The notes below the pieces were generated by a model. The model made no database searches and was not told the DNA's origin. It worked only from the letters and a program-made list of their open reading frames with translations. Made by a program: the position numbers and the translations under genes. A DNA stretch of 46,635 nucleotides, from contig JABMRT010000050.1 in NCBI GenBank assembly GCA_013202295.1, positions 1 to 46,635 on the forward strand, read 5' to 3'. Below are positions 15,632 to 29,790 of this stretch, piece after piece. Position 1 is the first letter of the stretch; each line of letters begins with the position of its first letter. Origin of the DNA: Candidatus Zhuqueibacterota bacterium. GTDB taxonomy: Bacteria; Zhuqueibacterota; QNDG01; JABMRT01.

Positions 15632-17665
15632 TCAGTGAAAAAGCATGTCTTTTGTGAGTGTCTGTTTTGGCATGTCCGGCCCTTTGAGCGAAACAATCAG
15701 ATCATCACCGCCATTGCGTTCAAAGAATTCTACTCGGATATTATGAAATCCCGCTTCCAGAGGAATAAGACCGCCCTGTTCTTCCATGCCGTGTATGCCG
15801 TCATTTTCGACGATGTGCCTTCCGTCGATCAAAAGGCAGCTGCCGTCATCCGATTCGGTGTAGAAGCGATACATACCGGTCGTGGGTACGCGTATGAATC
15901 CCTCAAATACGATGCCATAATAATCGACCTGTTCCCTGATTGAAACAGTGATGGATTTAGTCACGCCCGATTTTTCGGATTTTAATTTGTTAAAATTCGG
16001 AAGCGCATCCCAGTTACCGTGATAATATTTATATCGAATCCCCGGATTCACCTTCCTGGCTTGGATGGATTTCAATGGCGCTACTTTTTCAAAGAAGCTT
16101 TCTGCGGTTCCGCTCACCGGCTTTTCATCACGAAAACAGCGCGCCTTTACTTTTACACTTGAGGTGAGCGTGATCGGTGCGGTATAAACAGGTGATTTCG
16201 CTGTTACTGGCATTCCATCCGTGGTATAACGGATCTGAATATCCTCACGATCGGATTTGATTTCCACGGTCAGTTCGTCCATAAAAAGATTTTGCTCGGC
16301 ATGAATGTCCGGCCTGTTTCCGATATCGGGTTTGCCCTTGACATCCAGTACCACAACTGTATTGATGGGATCCAATGCAGCGTCCGGCATAGAAATGATC
16401 AGGGCATCCTCCTGTCGGGTTACATCAAGCGCAGTTTCAGGATCGCCCAGCAGATGCGCATTGTCCGCTTTATTGTAGATACCAGGAATTACGAGTTTTC
16501 CATCCATCGGCCAGTTGAACACGTGCAAATAAAGCCGTGTTCCGCTCCAAACAGATTTCTGGGTACAGCGTCCCCATTCCAGATATTTGAACGGGCTTGC
16601 CTTTGTGCCATAAATGGATTCCCCATTCACATCCATCCAATCTCCGATGGCGGCCAGCCGGTCAATGGATTCCTGCGGAAAAGTGCCATCCGGTTTGGGC
16701 CCGACATTCAAAAGAAAATTCCCGCCCTTGGATGCGATGTCGGCCAGCTTCCGAAGCAGGTCCTCTGTGGATTTCCAGTTCTTGTCAATCTTGTTCCAGC
16801 CCCAGTGATCATTCATGGTCATGCAGGTTTCCCAATCCAGATTCGGCAATCCAGTCGCCGGAATCTCCTGCTCAGGCGTGCCGAAGTCGCCTGCATATTC
16901 CCCTTCTTTGGTCAATCCCGCCATACCAGACCGGCCTTTGCCGACGCGATTGTTGATGATCAGATCTGGATCCATTTTCTTCAAATAATGATATAGATCC
17001 CAGCCGAGTTCAGGCGTCCAGGTTTCCTCCCATTCGCCGTCAAACCAGAGCACACCGATGTCGCCATAGTTGGTGACCAGCTCTTCCAGCTGGTTTTTCA
17101 TGTGCGCAATGTATCGCTCCAGATCAGCGTCTTCGGATGAACGGTTTGTTTCCCAGCTTCGTCTAGGCAGATAATCGGGATGATGCCAGTCCATGATGGA
17201 ATGATACCAGCAGATTTTGATCCCCGCTTTATGACACGCATCCGCCAGTTCTTTCAGGATGTCCCGCTTGAAAGGTGTGGACATGACATCATAATCTGTA
17301 TACTCCGAATCAAAAAGACAGAATCCATCATGATGCTTGGATGTGATCGTGATATATTTCATGCCTGCGTCTTTGGCCATGCGCACCCAGGCTTCGGCAT
17401 CGTAATTCACCGGATTGAATTGATCTACAAACTTGTCATATTCGTCCACCGGGATTTGCGCATTGGTGCGAATCCATTCCGCATAGCTCGTGACGCCATC
17501 CCACTCACCGGCAGGAATCGCGTATAATCCCCAATGGATGAACAGGCCGAACCGTGCTTCGCGCCACCAGGCCATGTTATCCTGTTTTTGACATTGAAAA
17601 CCTGAGACACTCAGAAGTAAGATTAAAAACGTTATCATTAGACAGTAAAGGCGATTGTTGTGCAT
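15632..17665 (-). CDS. GH29 alpha-L-fucosidase with C-terminal PA14 domain
   Basis: A 677-residue exported enzyme that should release alpha-linked L-fucose. The N-terminus is a signal sequence; a Cys at 25 follows it, but the lipobox is poor. The GH29 barrel has FGLFIHWGLYA, SKHHDGFCLFDS (H111, H112), and nucleophile D209 in VLWFDGEW. After the GH29 sandwich comes a CHB_HEX-like repeat (about 460-525, with RYTTDG). A PA14 carbohydrate-binding domain follows (about 540-673, with YRFYTESDDGSCLLIDG). ATG 17665 is chosen because GGAGGG is 5 bases upstream; an earlier TTG is possible. This is the first gene of a four-gene minus-strand operon. A TTGACA at 17724-17719 could be its -35 box, but no good -10 lies at the right distance. 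Confidence 0.93.
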   Translation of the reverse strand: MHNNRLYCLMITFLILLLSVSGFQCQKQDNMAWWREARFGLFIHWGLYAIPAGEWDGVTSYAEWIRTNAQIPVDEYDKFVDQFNPVNYDAEAWVRMAKDAGMKYITITSKHHDGFCLFDSEYTDYDVMSTPFKRDILKELADACHKAGIKICWYHSIMDWHHPDYLPRRSWETNRSSEDADLERYIAHMKNQLEELVTNYGDIGVLWFDGEWEETWTPELGWDLYHYLKKMDPDLIINNRVGKGRSGMAGLTKEGEYAGDFGTPEQEIPATGLPNLDWETCMTMNDHWGWNKIDKNWKSTEDLLRKLADIASKGGNFLLNVGPKPDGTFPQESIDRLAAIGDWMDVNGESIYGTKASPFKYLEWGRCTQKSVWSGTRLYLHVFNWPMDGKLVIPGIYNKADNAHLLGDPETALDVTRQEDALIISMPDAALDPINTVVVLDVKGKPDIGNRPDIHAEQNLFMDELTVEIKSDREDIQIRYTTDGMPVTAKSPVYTAPITLTSSVKVKARCFRDEKPVSGTAESFFEKVAPLKSIQARKVNPGIRYKYYHGNWDALPNFNKLKSEKSGVTKSITVSIREQVDYYGIVFEGFIRVPTTGMYRFYTESDDGSCLLIDGRHIVENDGIHGMEEQGGLIPLEAGFHNIRVEFFERNGGDDLIVSLKGPDMPKQTLTKDMLFH

Positions 17666-17751
17666 GGTTCCCTCCATCAATATAATGTATGCTTCATACT
17701 GTGAATATTTTACGGAATTGTCAAGGTGAAAATCCTTTAATAAAATTTTGG

Positions 17752-17780
17752 TTGATCAAAGCATAAAACTTTCGGATATT
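17752..17780 (+). promoter_or_regulatory. Weak candidate promoter for the MBL-fold gene
   Basis: TTGATC (17752-17757), 17 bases, then GATATT (17775-17780), 41 bases before the start codon. Only a partial match, particularly at -10. Confidence 0.3.
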
Positions 17781-17821
17781 GTTTAGTTATTCTATATATC
17801 CAAGAAAGAGGAGACGATGCG

Positions 17822-18544
17822 ATGAAATTGCGCCTTATCTTAATATGGATTTTTCTTTTTATGTTTTGTCTGGTGTTGGCAGAAACATCCACTTTTGATG
17901 TGTTGGAAACCAAAGCAGGGCCTCTGAAAATCACTTTGGTAGGGCATGGCTCGGTACTATTTGAGTTCAACGAGAAGGTGATCCATGTGGATCCTTTCTC
18001 TCGTGTGGCGGATTATACGCAGATGCCCAAGGCGGACCTCATCCTGATTACACATGAGCATGGCGATCACCTGGATACGGGTGCCATTGAAAAGATCAAG
18101 AAAGAAGACACACAAATCCTGCTTACACAAATTTGCTTTGACCGGGCCGAATTCGGGAGTGTGATGAAAAACGGCGACAAACAAAAGGTACTTGGCATCC
18201 TCATTGAGGCAGTGCCCGCTTATAATATCGAACACAAGCGGGACAGCGGAGAGCCCTTCCATCCAAAAAATAATGGCAACGGGTATGTGCTGACCTTTGG
18301 AGACAAGCGGATCTATGTGGCGGGAGACACGGAAAACACGCCTGAGATGAAGGCGCTGAAGAATATTGATGTGGCATTTCTCCCAATGAATGTGCCTTAT
18401 ACCATGACGCCTGGAATGGTGGCGGATGCGGCCAAAGCATTTCAGCCCAGGATACTCTATCCCTATCATCGTGGGGATACTGATACAAATGAATTAATCG
18501 AATTGCTGAAGGATGAGCCGGGAATTGAGGTGCGTGTACGATGA
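17822..18544 (+). CDS. Exported MBL-fold metal-dependent hydrolase
   Basis: A 240-residue metallo-beta-lactamase-fold protein with an N-terminal signal peptide (1-20). The metal motif HEHGDHLD lies at 78-85. Further conserved pieces are GHGSVLFEF, a GNGYVLTFGDKRIYVAGDTE stretch, and FLPMNVPYTM with PYHRGDTD near the end. This places it with the Lactamase_B_3 / UPF0173-type hydrolases, whose substrates vary. Location is periplasmic or extracytoplasmic, which is unusual because many relatives are cytoplasmic. The ribosome site is AGAGGAG; an overlapping upstream ATG is closed by a stop after two codons. It is divergent from the fucosidase operon. I cannot name a substrate. Confidence 0.85.
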   Translation: MKLRLILIWIFLFMFCLVLAETSTFDVLETKAGPLKITLVGHGSVLFEFNEKVIHVDPFSRVADYTQMPKADLILITHEHGDHLDTGAIEKIKKEDTQILLTQICFDRAEFGSVMKNGDKQKVLGILIEAVPAYNIEHKRDSGEPFHPKNNGNGYVLTFGDKRIYVAGDTENTPEMKALKNIDVAFLPMNVPYTMTPGMVADAAKAFQPRILYPYHRGDTDTNELIELLKDEPGIEVRVR

Positions 18545-18605
18545 AAGTGATTTATCCAATGTTCTATATAAAATTCTATCCAATTAAAATTTATTAGGAG
18601 TTTCT

Positions 18606-19622
18606 ATGCCAGTTCAAACACTTCCCTGGGGCAAGACAGATTCAGGTAAATCTATCAACCGCTTTATTTTAACCAACATCAATGGAATTTCCGCTGAGGT
18701 GATCAATTATGGCGGCATTTTAACAGAAATGAACATGCCGGATAAAAATGGCATGATAGACAATCTCTGTTTGGGATACCCAGATCTTGAGAGTTATGAA
18801 AATGATTCTTTCTTCATTGGTGCCACAGTAGGGCGATTTGCCAACCGGATTGCGAAAGGCAAGTTTATCCTGAATGGCAAGACGTACACCCTCCCGATAA
18901 ATAATGAACCAAACCATCTCCACGGCGGCCCGGCCGGCTATTATAAAAAAGTCTGGAAGGCCAAATCTTTTGAAGAATCCGGCTCAACAGGAGTGATACT
19001 TAATTACTTGAGCGAAGATGGTGATGCGGAGTATCCAGGTAATTTAAAGATCAAAGTGATATATCGTTTGACCGATGAGAATGAATTACGCATCGATTAT
19101 GAAGCTACGACCGATCAGGCCACGCCTGTCAATCTGACCAACCACGCGTATTGGAATCTGTCCGGTACGGGATCAATAAAAAATCATCTTCTCAAACTTT
19201 TTGCCTCCCGGTATCTTCCAATGGACGATACTGCGATTCCCACAGGCGAGATGGCAGAAGTCCAAGGCACACCATTGGATTTTACTACGCCAAAGATTAT
19301 TGAGAAAGATCTGGCTAACGTCGAGGGCGGCTTTGATCATTGCTTTGTCATTGATTCTTCGGATGAGGCACTCGCGCCAGCTGCCGTGTTGAAAGATCCT
19401 GACAGCGGACGGGTGATGGAGGTTTTTACGACCAAACCGGGCATTCAGTTTTATAGTGGTAATTTTCTTGCGGGGCCATTTGTCAAACATGGCGCACTCT
19501 GTCTGGAGACTCAGTTTTTCCCTGATTCGCCCAATCAACCGGATTTCCCTTCCTGCATTTTAAATCCCGGGGAGACCTATCAGCATACAACCGTGCATCG
19601 GTTTGTTGTAGAAAAGAAATAA
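18606..19622 (+). CDS. galM: Aldose 1-epimerase
   Basis: A 338-residue mutarotase that interconverts alpha and beta anomers of galactose, glucose, arabinose and similar sugars. H106 (in NHLHGG) and H180 (in NLTNHAYWNLSG) are spaced 74 residues apart, as the catalytic histidines are in characterised GalM. The acidic partner lies in CLETQFFPDSPNQP near the C-terminus. Length is normal. No signal peptide is visible, so it is cytoplasmic. TTAGGAG precedes the ATG. It comes before the arabinose genes in the same orientation, which fits the need to mutarotate freed sugars before isomerisation or phosphorylation. Confidence 0.95.
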   Translation: MPVQTLPWGKTDSGKSINRFILTNINGISAEVINYGGILTEMNMPDKNGMIDNLCLGYPDLESYENDSFFIGATVGRFANRIAKGKFILNGKTYTLPINNEPNHLHGGPAGYYKKVWKAKSFEESGSTGVILNYLSEDGDAEYPGNLKIKVIYRLTDENELRIDYEATTDQATPVNLTNHAYWNLSGTGSIKNHLLKLFASRYLPMDDTAIPTGEMAEVQGTPLDFTTPKIIEKDLANVEGGFDHCFVIDSSDEALAPAAVLKDPDSGRVMEVFTTKPGIQFYSGNFLAGPFVKHGALCLETQFFPDSPNQPDFPSCILNPGETYQHTTVHRFVVEKK

Positions 19623-19663
19623 TCTTTTTATCTGGAGCTGTATTAAAAGACTATTTTATATTA

Positions 19664-19768
19664 TTGCGAGGAGCCCCGTGATGAAGCACGGGATAAACTC
19701 CACGATATGGTAATCTTCCAACGTAGGTTAAAAATTTAGGGGATTGCTTCGAAGAAAGATTCTCGCAA
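19664..19768. repeat. Putative interspersed palindromic repeat element
   Basis: TTGCGAG (19664-19670) and CTCGCAA (19762-19768) are perfect terminal inverted repeats bounding 105 bases. Inside, CCCGTG (19675-19680) and CACGGG (19687-19692) form a second perfect hairpin. The look, with GGATTGCTTCG near the right end, resembles the short REP-like elements that many bacteria scatter between genes. Only one copy is visible here, so the class is a guess. Confidence 0.45.
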
Positions 19769-19829
19769 AAACATCCCCAAGACTATTGATACAGCCATAG
19801 ATTGCACTTTGGAATAGAAAGGAAGCATT

Positions 19830-21509
19830 ATGCCTGAAGAATTTTATGTGATTGGGCTGGATTATGGAACTGATTCCGTACGGTCTGTTCTAATCAATGC
19901 GATGACTGGTGAAGAAATCACCAGTGTTGTTTTTGAGTATCCCCGCTGGAAAGCGGGCAAATATTGTGATCCTGCAAAAAATCAATTTCGACAGCACCCG
20001 CTGGATTATATCGAGGGACTGGAACACACAATAAAAGAAGCCATACACCAGGCGCCTGACGGCATTGCGCAAAAAATCAAGGCCATTGCTGTGGATACAA
20101 CTGGTTCGACACCCGTGGCTGTGGATGAAACCGGCGCGCCTCTCTCCTTGACGTCCGAATTTCAGAACAATCCTAATGCGATGTTCGTGCTTTGGAAAGA
20201 TCATACTGCAGTCAAAGAAGCCTCTGAAATCAATGCACTGGCCCGGAATTGGGGCGGTATCGATTATACGCAATATGAAGGCGGCATCTATTCCTCCGAA
20301 TGGTTCTGGGCAAAAGTTCTTCATGTGCTTCGTGAGGATGAAAAAGTCCGAGACGCCGCTTATTCGTGGGTGGAACATTGCGATTGGATTCCCGCGTTGC
20401 TGACAGGCGTGCAGGATGTCAAGGCTGTTAAACGGGGCCGATGCTCGGCAGGGCACAAGGCCATGTGGCATGAATCCTGGGAAGGATTGCCAGCGGAAGA
20501 ATTTCTGGTAAAACTGGATCCGGTTCTTAGCGGTCTGAGAACGCGGCTCTATGATGACACAGAAACCAGCGATGTGAGCGCAGGATCTTTAACAAAGGAA
20601 TGGGCCAGCCGTTTGGGACTGAGTGAAGATGTTGTGGTCAGCGTCGGCGCGTTTGATGCGCATATGGGTGCGGTTGGTGGTGGTGCCAAATCATTCTATC
20701 TCACAAAAATTGTCGGCACATCCACTTGCGATGTATTGATAGCACCTATGGATGAATTTGGCGATAAGTTTATACGCGGCATTTGCGGTCAGGTGGATGG
20801 TTCGGTCGTGCCGGGCATGCTGGGTATGGAAGCAGGACAATCTGCATTTGGTGATATTTACGCATGGTTCAAACAGGTATTGCTGTTCCCAGTCGAGCAA
20901 GTCGTGGGATCAAGTGCATTACTAGATTCAGCCACCAAGGAAAAACTTATCGCAGAAACATCTGAGCGCCTCATTCCCGAACTGACCGATGCTGCGGAAA
21001 AAATCCCCATTGATGAGTCCGGCATTGTGGCTCTGGACTGGATGAATGGTCGGCGAACACCGGATGCGAATCAGCTTTTGAAAGGTGCACTCATCGGATT
21101 GAATCTTGGTTCAGACGCCCCGAAAATATTTCGCGCGCTTGTGGAGGCAACAGCATTCGGCGCTAAAAAAATCGTTGATCGTTTTTGTGATGAAGGTGTG
21201 CCCATCGAAGGCGTGATTGCTTTGGGAGGCATTCCCAAAAAATCCCCCTTTGTGATGCAGGTGCTGGCTGATGTTTTAAATCGACCCATTTTAGTGACCC
21301 GTTCGGAACAGGCATGCGCTTTGGGTGCAGCCATGTTCGCTGCGACTGCAGCTAAAATTTATCCAACTGTTGAAGCGGCTCAAGAAGCCATGTCCAGTGG
21401 ATTTGAACATGAATATCATCCCAATCCTGAGAATGCGAAAAAGTATAAAACATTATATGCCAAATATTCAAAGTTGGGTGAATTCATAGAAAAAGAGACA
21501 TTGTCATGA
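19830..21509 (+). CDS. araB: Ribulokinase
   Basis: A 559-residue FGGY-family kinase that phosphorylates L-ribulose to L-ribulose 5-phosphate. The N-terminal phosphate-binding part reads GLDYGTDSVRSVLI (9-22). DTTGSTPV follows, then the ribulokinase-type segment with HCDWIPALLTG and KRGRCSAGHKAMWH. The C-terminal ATPase half has GAFDAHMGAVGG and ALGGIPKKSPF. Length matches AraB. AAGGAAG lies before the ATG. It overlaps araD by 4 bases (ATGA), so the two are translationally coupled. Confidence for AraB over other FGGY kinases is high because of araD next door. Confidence 0.95.
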   Translation: MPEEFYVIGLDYGTDSVRSVLINAMTGEEITSVVFEYPRWKAGKYCDPAKNQFRQHPLDYIEGLEHTIKEAIHQAPDGIAQKIKAIAVDTTGSTPVAVDETGAPLSLTSEFQNNPNAMFVLWKDHTAVKEASEINALARNWGGIDYTQYEGGIYSSEWFWAKVLHVLREDEKVRDAAYSWVEHCDWIPALLTGVQDVKAVKRGRCSAGHKAMWHESWEGLPAEEFLVKLDPVLSGLRTRLYDDTETSDVSAGSLTKEWASRLGLSEDVVVSVGAFDAHMGAVGGGAKSFYLTKIVGTSTCDVLIAPMDEFGDKFIRGICGQVDGSVVPGMLGMEAGQSAFGDIYAWFKQVLLFPVEQVVGSSALLDSATKEKLIAETSERLIPELTDAAEKIPIDESGIVALDWMNGRRTPDANQLLKGALIGLNLGSDAPKIFRALVEATAFGAKKIVDRFCDEGVPIEGVIALGGIPKKSPFVMQVLADVLNRPILVTRSEQACALGAAMFAATAAKIYPTVEAAQEAMSSGFEHEYHPNPENAKKYKTLYAKYSKLGEFIEKETLS

Positions 21510-22201
21510 GCATTTATCAAAGTTTGAAAGAGCAGGCCTGGGAAGCAAATATGGAGCTTCCCAAAAGAGGGGTAGTGATTTACACCTTTGGCAATGTGAG
21601 CGCTTTGGATAAAGATCGTGCCGTGTTTGCAATTAAGCCCAGTGGTGTGCCCTATGATGTGTTGAAAGCGGATGAAATGGTTGTAGTGGATCTTGAAAAC
21701 AAGATCGTTGAAGGGAAATTGAATCCCTCCTCCGACACCAAAACACACATAGTTCTGTATCGCCACTTTGATAGCATCGGCGGTGTGACACATACACATT
21801 CCACCTATGCCACGGCCTGGGCGCAAGCAGCGCGAGCCATTCCGATTTACGGCACGACCCATGCGGATCATTTGGCCGGAGAGATTCCCTGTACCGCATT
21901 CATGACAGACGAAGCTATTAAAAAAGATTATGAAGAAGAAACAGGCCATCAGATAATCAGCATATTTCAGGATTTGAATCCCTCGGAAGTGGAAATGGTT
22001 TTGGTGGCCGGGCACGGCCCGTTTACCTGGGGAAAGACAGCAGCCAAGTCTGTCTATAATGCAGTGGTTTTAGAGGAGCTTGCCAGGATGGCCTGTTTTA
22101 CAGAAAAAATCAATCCACAGGCGGCACCTTTAAAACAGGCATTGATTGATAAACATTATCATCGCAAACATGGCAAAAATGCTTATTACGGACAAAAATA
22201 G
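21506..22201 (+). CDS. araD: L-ribulose-5-phosphate 4-epimerase
   Basis: A 231-residue class II aldolase-fold epimerase converting L-ribulose 5-phosphate to D-xylulose 5-phosphate. The metal ligands H96 and H98 (VTHTHSTYA) and H170 (VAGHGPFTW), with D77, line up with the E. coli AraD residues. GNVSALD and KPSGVPYD form the phosphate-binding loops. Its start overlaps the araB stop. It completes the lower arabinose pathway, feeding the pentose phosphate route. Confidence 0.95.
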   Translation: MSIYQSLKEQAWEANMELPKRGVVIYTFGNVSALDKDRAVFAIKPSGVPYDVLKADEMVVVDLENKIVEGKLNPSSDTKTHIVLYRHFDSIGGVTHTHSTYATAWAQAARAIPIYGTTHADHLAGEIPCTAFMTDEAIKKDYEEETGHQIISIFQDLNPSEVEMVLVAGHGPFTWGKTAAKSVYNAVVLEELARMACFTEKINPQAAPLKQALIDKHYHRKHGKNAYYGQK

Positions 22202-22216
22202 GAACGCATCTCAATA

Positions 22217-23239
22217 TTGAAAACAGCAATCCTGACAGCCCCAAGCATGATGCGAGTGATGGATATTGAGAATCCAAGACTCACAAAGCCTGCCGATGTT
22301 CTAATCCGAATCGATTATGCGGGCATTTGTGGATCGGATCTGCATTATTTCAGAACTGGCAGGATCGGGGATCAGTTGGTCGAATTTCCATTTGTCATGG
22401 GACATGAATGTGTTGGCACCATCCGAGAAATTGGGAAGGATGTGACCTTCGTAAAAATCGGCGATCGTGTGGCTGTTGAGCCGGCGGTTTCTTGCGGGGT
22501 GTGCGATCAGTGTCGAATTGGACGGTCAAATACATGCCGCCATCTTAAATTTCTCGGTTGTCCTGGTCAGCTCAGCGGTGCTATGGCTGAATTTCTGATC
22601 ATGCCTGAATCAAGCTGTTTTCCATTGCCAGAGGAACTGCCCCTAAAAGAAGCAGTGTTTGTAGAACCCATGTCGATTGCGCTTTATGCCTGGCAATTTT
22701 TAAAGGGATTGGATGTTCGGTCTATCGGGATATTGGGTGCCGGGCCAATCGGACTCAGTGTTTTATTGGCTGCGCAAGAGCGAAAAGATGTGAGATCTTA
22801 TGTCACAGATAAAATTGATGCACGGTTGCAGGTGGCTCAAAATTTGGGAGCCTATTGGACTGTGAATCCAGATAAATCGGAAATTGTCCAAAATACAGAA
22901 TTTGAATTGGATGCAGTTTTTGAATGCTGCGGTCAGTCCGAAGCGTTGAATCATGCTGCCAAGTTACTAAAACCAGGAGGCCATCTGGTGATTGTGGGCA
23001 TTCCCGAAGTGGATGATATTCTGTGGGACTTGCATTTGCATCGGCGTAAGGAGATTACTATTCACAATGTCAGACGTCAAAATGAATGTATAGAAGAAGC
23101 CGTTCATTTTTGTGCCAATCATGTGGATGAAATAGGACCTCTGGTAACACATTCGTTCCTCATAGAAGATGTGCAAAAAGCGTTCGATATGACCGCCGGG
23201 TATTGGGATGGTGTTGTGAAAGCGGTGATCGGATTTTAA
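22217..23239 (+). CDS. Zinc-dependent sorbitol/threonine-type dehydrogenase
   Basis: A 340-residue medium-chain alcohol dehydrogenase. Catalytic zinc ligands are C38, H63/E64 and E150. The structural zinc lobe has C93, C96, C99 and C107 (CGVCDQC followed by NTC). The NAD-binding motif GAGPIG is at 174-179. The overall pattern is closest to L-iditol/xylitol or galactitol-1-phosphate type dehydrogenases. The TTG start at 22217 has only a weak AGGAA some distance upstream, and it follows araD by 15 bases. In an arabinose cluster it might oxidise a pentitol or an aldose; the exact polyol is unknown. Confidence 0.83.
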   Translation: MKTAILTAPSMMRVMDIENPRLTKPADVLIRIDYAGICGSDLHYFRTGRIGDQLVEFPFVMGHECVGTIREIGKDVTFVKIGDRVAVEPAVSCGVCDQCRIGRSNTCRHLKFLGCPGQLSGAMAEFLIMPESSCFPLPEELPLKEAVFVEPMSIALYAWQFLKGLDVRSIGILGAGPIGLSVLLAAQERKDVRSYVTDKIDARLQVAQNLGAYWTVNPDKSEIVQNTEFELDAVFECCGQSEALNHAAKLLKPGGHLVIVGIPEVDDILWDLHLHRRKEITIHNVRRQNECIEEAVHFCANHVDEIGPLVTHSFLIEDVQKAFDMTAGYWDGVVKAVIGF

Positions 23240-23426
23240 TATGTTATTTCGATCCATCGGCTGATGGAGAGAGATTCCATCGTCAAAGGTAGTAGTATAT
23301 TATTGACTATTTAAGATTTCTCTCCGCCAAAAAGATGGCAGATTAAAATGACAGAAAAAGATTTTATCAATATTCATTCGATAATTGAGTTCAAAATAAT
23401 AATATATTATTTAGAAAGGATACATT

Positions 23427-24911
23427 ATGCAGAACATTCCAAAAGTGAAGCTTGGCATTGTAGCAGTCAGCCGCGATTGTTTTCCCATTGAACTTTCCCA
23501 AAAAAGACGGGGGAAAGTGGTTGAAGCATGTCAATCCCAAGAAATACCGATTGTCGAAATTAAGGTCACGATTGAGAATGAAAATGATGCACTGAAAGCG
23601 CTGCAAGAAATTCAGAGCCAGGGTGTGAACGCATTGGTAATTTATTTAGGCAATTTCGGTCCTGAAGGCCCAACAACCATTTTGGCGCAAAAATTTGACG
23701 GTCCGGTCATGTACTCAGCAGCAGCCGAAGAATCCGGAAAAGACATGATCAATGGCCGGGGCGACGCTTATTGCGGTATGTTGAATGCTTCTTACAATAC
23801 GGGCCTGAGAAAATTACGCCCTTACATTCCTGAATATCCGGTGGGTATTCCCGAAGAAGTGGCTAAAATGATCGGTGATTTTCAAAACATTGCCCGAATT
23901 ATGCTGGGTTTGAAAAAATTAAAAATATTTTCTTTTGGTCCACGGCCTCAGGATTTTCTGGCCTGCAACGCCCCCATTAAACCTCTGTATGATATTGGCG
24001 TCGAAATCATGGAAAACAGTGAGCTGGACCTTTATGATATTTATCAATCCGCTGCCGGAGACAAACGCATTGAATCCGTGGCGCAGGATATGGCTAAGGA
24101 ATTGGGCGCTGGCAATCAATATCCCGATATTCTGAATAAACTTGCCCAGTACGAAGTGGCGTTGGTGGATTTTATGGAGAAGAACCTGGGTGCCTCCGAA
24201 TATGGTATTTTCGCCAACAAATGCTGGCCTGCCTTTGAGAAATATTTTACGTTTGTGCCTTGCTATGTAAATTCTCGCTTGGCAAGCCGCGGAATTCCAG
24301 TCTCCTGTGAAGTGGATATTTACGGCACGCTCAGCGAATATATGTGCGCCTGCGCTTCCGAGTTACCTCCCACGCTGCTTGACATCAACAACACAGTACC
24401 TTATGATATGATCAAAGAGGCTAAGGGACAAGTTGGCAATTATAAATTCAATGATCTGTTCATGGGATTTCACTGTGGAAACACCCCGGCTTCTTGCATG
24501 GCGAATCATGCTATGAAATATCAGCTTATTATGCATCGATTGATGGAACCAGATCAGGATCCAAATATTACACGAGGCACGCTTGAAGGCCAGATCCGCT
24601 CTGGTGAAATTACTATTTTCCGACTGCAGTCAACTGCGGATACGATTCTACGTTCTTATGTTGCGGACGGGGAAGTGTTGAATATTAATCCCAAATCTTT
24701 CGGTGGGATCGGCATTTTCGCAGTTAAGGAGATGGGACGTTTCTATCGTCATGTATTGATTGAAAAACGCTATCCCCATCATACGGCTGTCGCGTTCAGG
24801 TATTCCGGCAAATATCTATTTGAAGCGGTGAAGATGTTGGGCGTGGAAGACATCGCCTTTAATCAGCCTGCGGGTATGCTGTATCCGAAGGAGAATCCGT
24901 TTTCGAAATAA
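23427..24911 (+). CDS. L-fucose/L-arabinose isomerase superfamily protein
   Basis: A 494-residue sugar isomerase of the FucI/AraA superfamily, but not a canonical AraA. An early segment is LGIVAVSRDCFPIELSQKRR. A Glu-rich central part carries FGPRPQDF and CEVDIYGTLSEYMC. The C-terminal fucose-isomerase-like barrel has FMGFHCGNTP and EGQIRSGEITIFRLQ. AAAGGA lies before the ATG. There is no separate araA in the window, and araB and araD are nearby. The simplest reading is that this enzyme supplies L-ribulose from L-arabinose. It may also accept L-fucose released by the GH29 enzyme. That substrate view is inference; the family call is firm. Confidence 0.82.
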   Translation: MQNIPKVKLGIVAVSRDCFPIELSQKRRGKVVEACQSQEIPIVEIKVTIENENDALKALQEIQSQGVNALVIYLGNFGPEGPTTILAQKFDGPVMYSAAAEESGKDMINGRGDAYCGMLNASYNTGLRKLRPYIPEYPVGIPEEVAKMIGDFQNIARIMLGLKKLKIFSFGPRPQDFLACNAPIKPLYDIGVEIMENSELDLYDIYQSAAGDKRIESVAQDMAKELGAGNQYPDILNKLAQYEVALVDFMEKNLGASEYGIFANKCWPAFEKYFTFVPCYVNSRLASRGIPVSCEVDIYGTLSEYMCACASELPPTLLDINNTVPYDMIKEAKGQVGNYKFNDLFMGFHCGNTPASCMANHAMKYQLIMHRLMEPDQDPNITRGTLEGQIRSGEITIFRLQSTADTILRSYVADGEVLNINPKSFGGIGIFAVKEMGRFYRHVLIEKRYPHHTAVAFRYSGKYLFEAVKMLGVEDIAFNQPAGMLYPKENPFSK

Positions 24912-25000
24912 TAAAAAGGCAAAAGCTAAAAGTTAAAAGTGATAGGCGATTGATGAAGGCAATATTATCTTTTCATTAGCTGAATTATAGGTCCATTTTC

Positions 25001-29738
<4,738 letters not shown>

Positions 29739-29790
29739 GTGAAGACGGTATTGCGATGCAAGCGTTTTACATCTAAATCATGGAGGCACC

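Noticed and set aside
16292-16996. 234-codon plus-strand ORF
   Set aside because: It lies entirely within the GH29 fucosidase on the other strand, has no ribosome site and its translation looks like an antisense shadow.
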